From DATLNM01 sp035536775 (GTDB taxonomy: Bacteria; Actinomycetota; CADDZG01; WHSQ01), in NCBI GenBank assembly GCA_035536775.1, contig DATLNM010000004.1, positions 1 through 17,793 on the forward strand: a DNA stretch of 17,793 nt, in the 5' to 3' direction. Numbering within the stretch: the first letter of the stretch is position 1; every line of letters starts with the position of its first letter. The notes under the pieces were generated by a model. That model worked only from the letters and a program-made list of their open reading frames with translations. It did no database searches and was not told the origin of the DNA. The translations under genes and the position numbers were made by a program. Positions 17,241 to 17,793 of the stretch are shown piece after piece.

Positions 17241-17510
17241 ATGGCTGAATTGGGCGAGCGGGATATCCAGATCCTCGATTTCGAGCGGTCGTGGTGGAAG
17301 CATGCGGGGGCCAAGGAACAGGCCATCAGGGAGCGCTTCGACATGTCGGCGACCCGTTATTACCAGCTCCTGAACGAGCTTCTCGAGAAGCCCGAATCGA
17401 TGGCGTACGACCCGATCCTGGTCAAGAGGCTTGTGCGGCTCCGTACCTACCGCCAGCGTCAGCGCGTCGCTAGGCTGCTCGGCGCGCAATACTCACCCGG
17501 GGAGCGTTAA
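17241..17510 (+). CDS. DUF3263 domain protein
   Basis: This 89-residue basic protein matches the small actinobacterial DUF3263 family: a helix with ILDFERSWWKHAGAKEQAI, then FDMSATRYYQLLNELLEKPE, which reads like a helix-turn-helix, then YDPILVKRLVRLR and an Arg-rich tail. Function is unknown; DNA binding is suggested only by the helix-turn-helix-like middle and the basic end. From memory M. tuberculosis Rv0430 is of this family and is followed by Rv0431, a membrane-anchored LytR C-terminal protein, the same arrangement as here. The ATG has no ribosome binding site and is probably leaderless. The next gene starts 34 bases after its stop. Confidence 0.85.
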   Translation: MAELGERDIQILDFERSWWKHAGAKEQAIRERFDMSATRYYQLLNELLEKPESMAYDPILVKRLVRLRTYRQRQRVARLLGAQYSPGER

Positions 17511-17544
17511 CGGCCCCACCTGACGCGTTTTAAGGACGGCTGTT

Positions 17545-17793
17545 GTGGGACGTCATTCGTCTGAGCGGAAGTTGCCCTTCTTTCGATCGATGATCGGTTG
17601 GTCGGCGCCGTGGATCATCATCGCCATCGTTGTGGGGTTCGCGGTGTGGCGCGCGATCGAGGCGGTCGATCGCGGTAACGAACCGACCGTCGCTGCGACT
17701 GCGCCGGCCCCTACTCCGACCCCCGAACCGACCCCTAGCCCAACTTTCACGCCGATCCCGATCGACGAGGACGAAGGGGTCCTCGAGGGGCGT
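17545..17793 (+). CDS. Membrane-anchored Pro/Thr-rich protein, probably LytR C-terminal type (3' truncated)
   Basis: The frame runs off the right edge after 83 codons. The GTG at 17545 is chosen because AAGGA at 17532-17536 lies eight bases upstream. Residues 1-15 are basic and end RS, about 18-36 form one membrane segment (GWSAPWIIIAIVVGFAVW), and from about 50 the chain is an extracytoplasmic linker of Ala, Pro and Thr (ATAPAPTPTPEPTPSP) leading into an acidic stretch. The N-in single-span topology with a Pro/Thr linker and the position after DUF3263 suggest a LytR C-terminal domain protein like Rv0431, but that domain lies outside the window. Confidence 0.65.
   Translation, partial: MGRHSSERKLPFFRSMIGWSAPWIIIAIVVGFAVWRAIEAVDRGNEPTVAATAPAPTPTPEPTPSPTFTPIPIDEDEGVLEGR

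Noticed and set aside
17690..17755. CCGACCCC-type repeats near the right edge as a DNA repeat element
   Set aside because: They are codons of a Pro/Thr-rich linker in the membrane-anchored protein, a low-complexity protein feature and not a separate element.

Overview
The window is GC-rich, gene-dense bacterial chromosome and reads as Actinomycetota. The evidence is the gene order: a Rossmann/DUF2520 gene, panC, panD, coaX, lysS, clpC, then radA, carD, ispD, ispF, cysS and an rlmB-type methyltransferase, then gdhA and a DUF3263 gene. From memory this follows the Mycobacterium tuberculosis order Rv3603c-Rv3596c and Rv3585-Rv3579c. Several differences (no lsr2 or disA in place, an extra solute-binding lipoprotein, a metallopeptidase-propeller protein) argue against a mycobacterium or streptomycete and for a deeper-branching or environmental actinobacterium. 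I cannot place it more precisely.

Layout. 3-1496: C-terminal part of a secreted zinc metallopeptidase carrying a TolB-like beta-propeller, cut by the left edge. 1600-5929: a tight cofactor operon (DUF2520 reductase, panC, panD, coaX) running into lysS, with ATGA or GTGA stop/start overlaps or gaps under 10 bases. 5939-7366: a putative branched-chain-amino-acid-type solute-binding lipoprotein with no transporter genes beside it. 7532-10054: clpC with its own leader and a consensus -10. 10051-10266, minus strand: a small uncharacterised gene convergent with clpC, both genes stopping inside one CTAG. 10419-15759: radA, then carD-ispD-ispF-cysS-rlmB, closely packed and overlapping. 15812-15885: tRNA-Thr(TGT), followed after only 29 bases by gdhA. 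17241-17510: a DUF3263 protein. 17545 to the right edge: the start of a membrane-anchored, Pro/Thr-rich protein, probably of the LytR C-terminal type.

How the genes fit together. PanC and PanD make pantothenate from pantoate and beta-alanine; CoaX phosphorylates it towards coenzyme A; the DUF2520 protein is a candidate for the ketopantoate reductase step. IspD and IspF are consecutive-pathway enzymes of MEP isoprenoid synthesis. LysS, CysS, tRNA-Thr and the rRNA methyltransferase serve translation. ClpC (protein quality control), RadA (recombination) and CarD (RNA polymerase binding at promoters) are housekeeping and stress functions. GdhA links nitrogen and carbon metabolism.

I found no CRISPR array, insertion sequence, prophage, toxin-antitoxin pair or defence cluster, and no multi-gene system that looks new. 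The strongest anomaly is ispD: its conserved N-terminus is intact in frame, but no ATG, GTG, TTG or CTG lies between the preceding in-frame stop and the first conserved motif. The best-placed start is an ATA in an ATAG overlap with the carD stop, seven bases after a GAGG. No gene-free stretch exceeds 300 bases.
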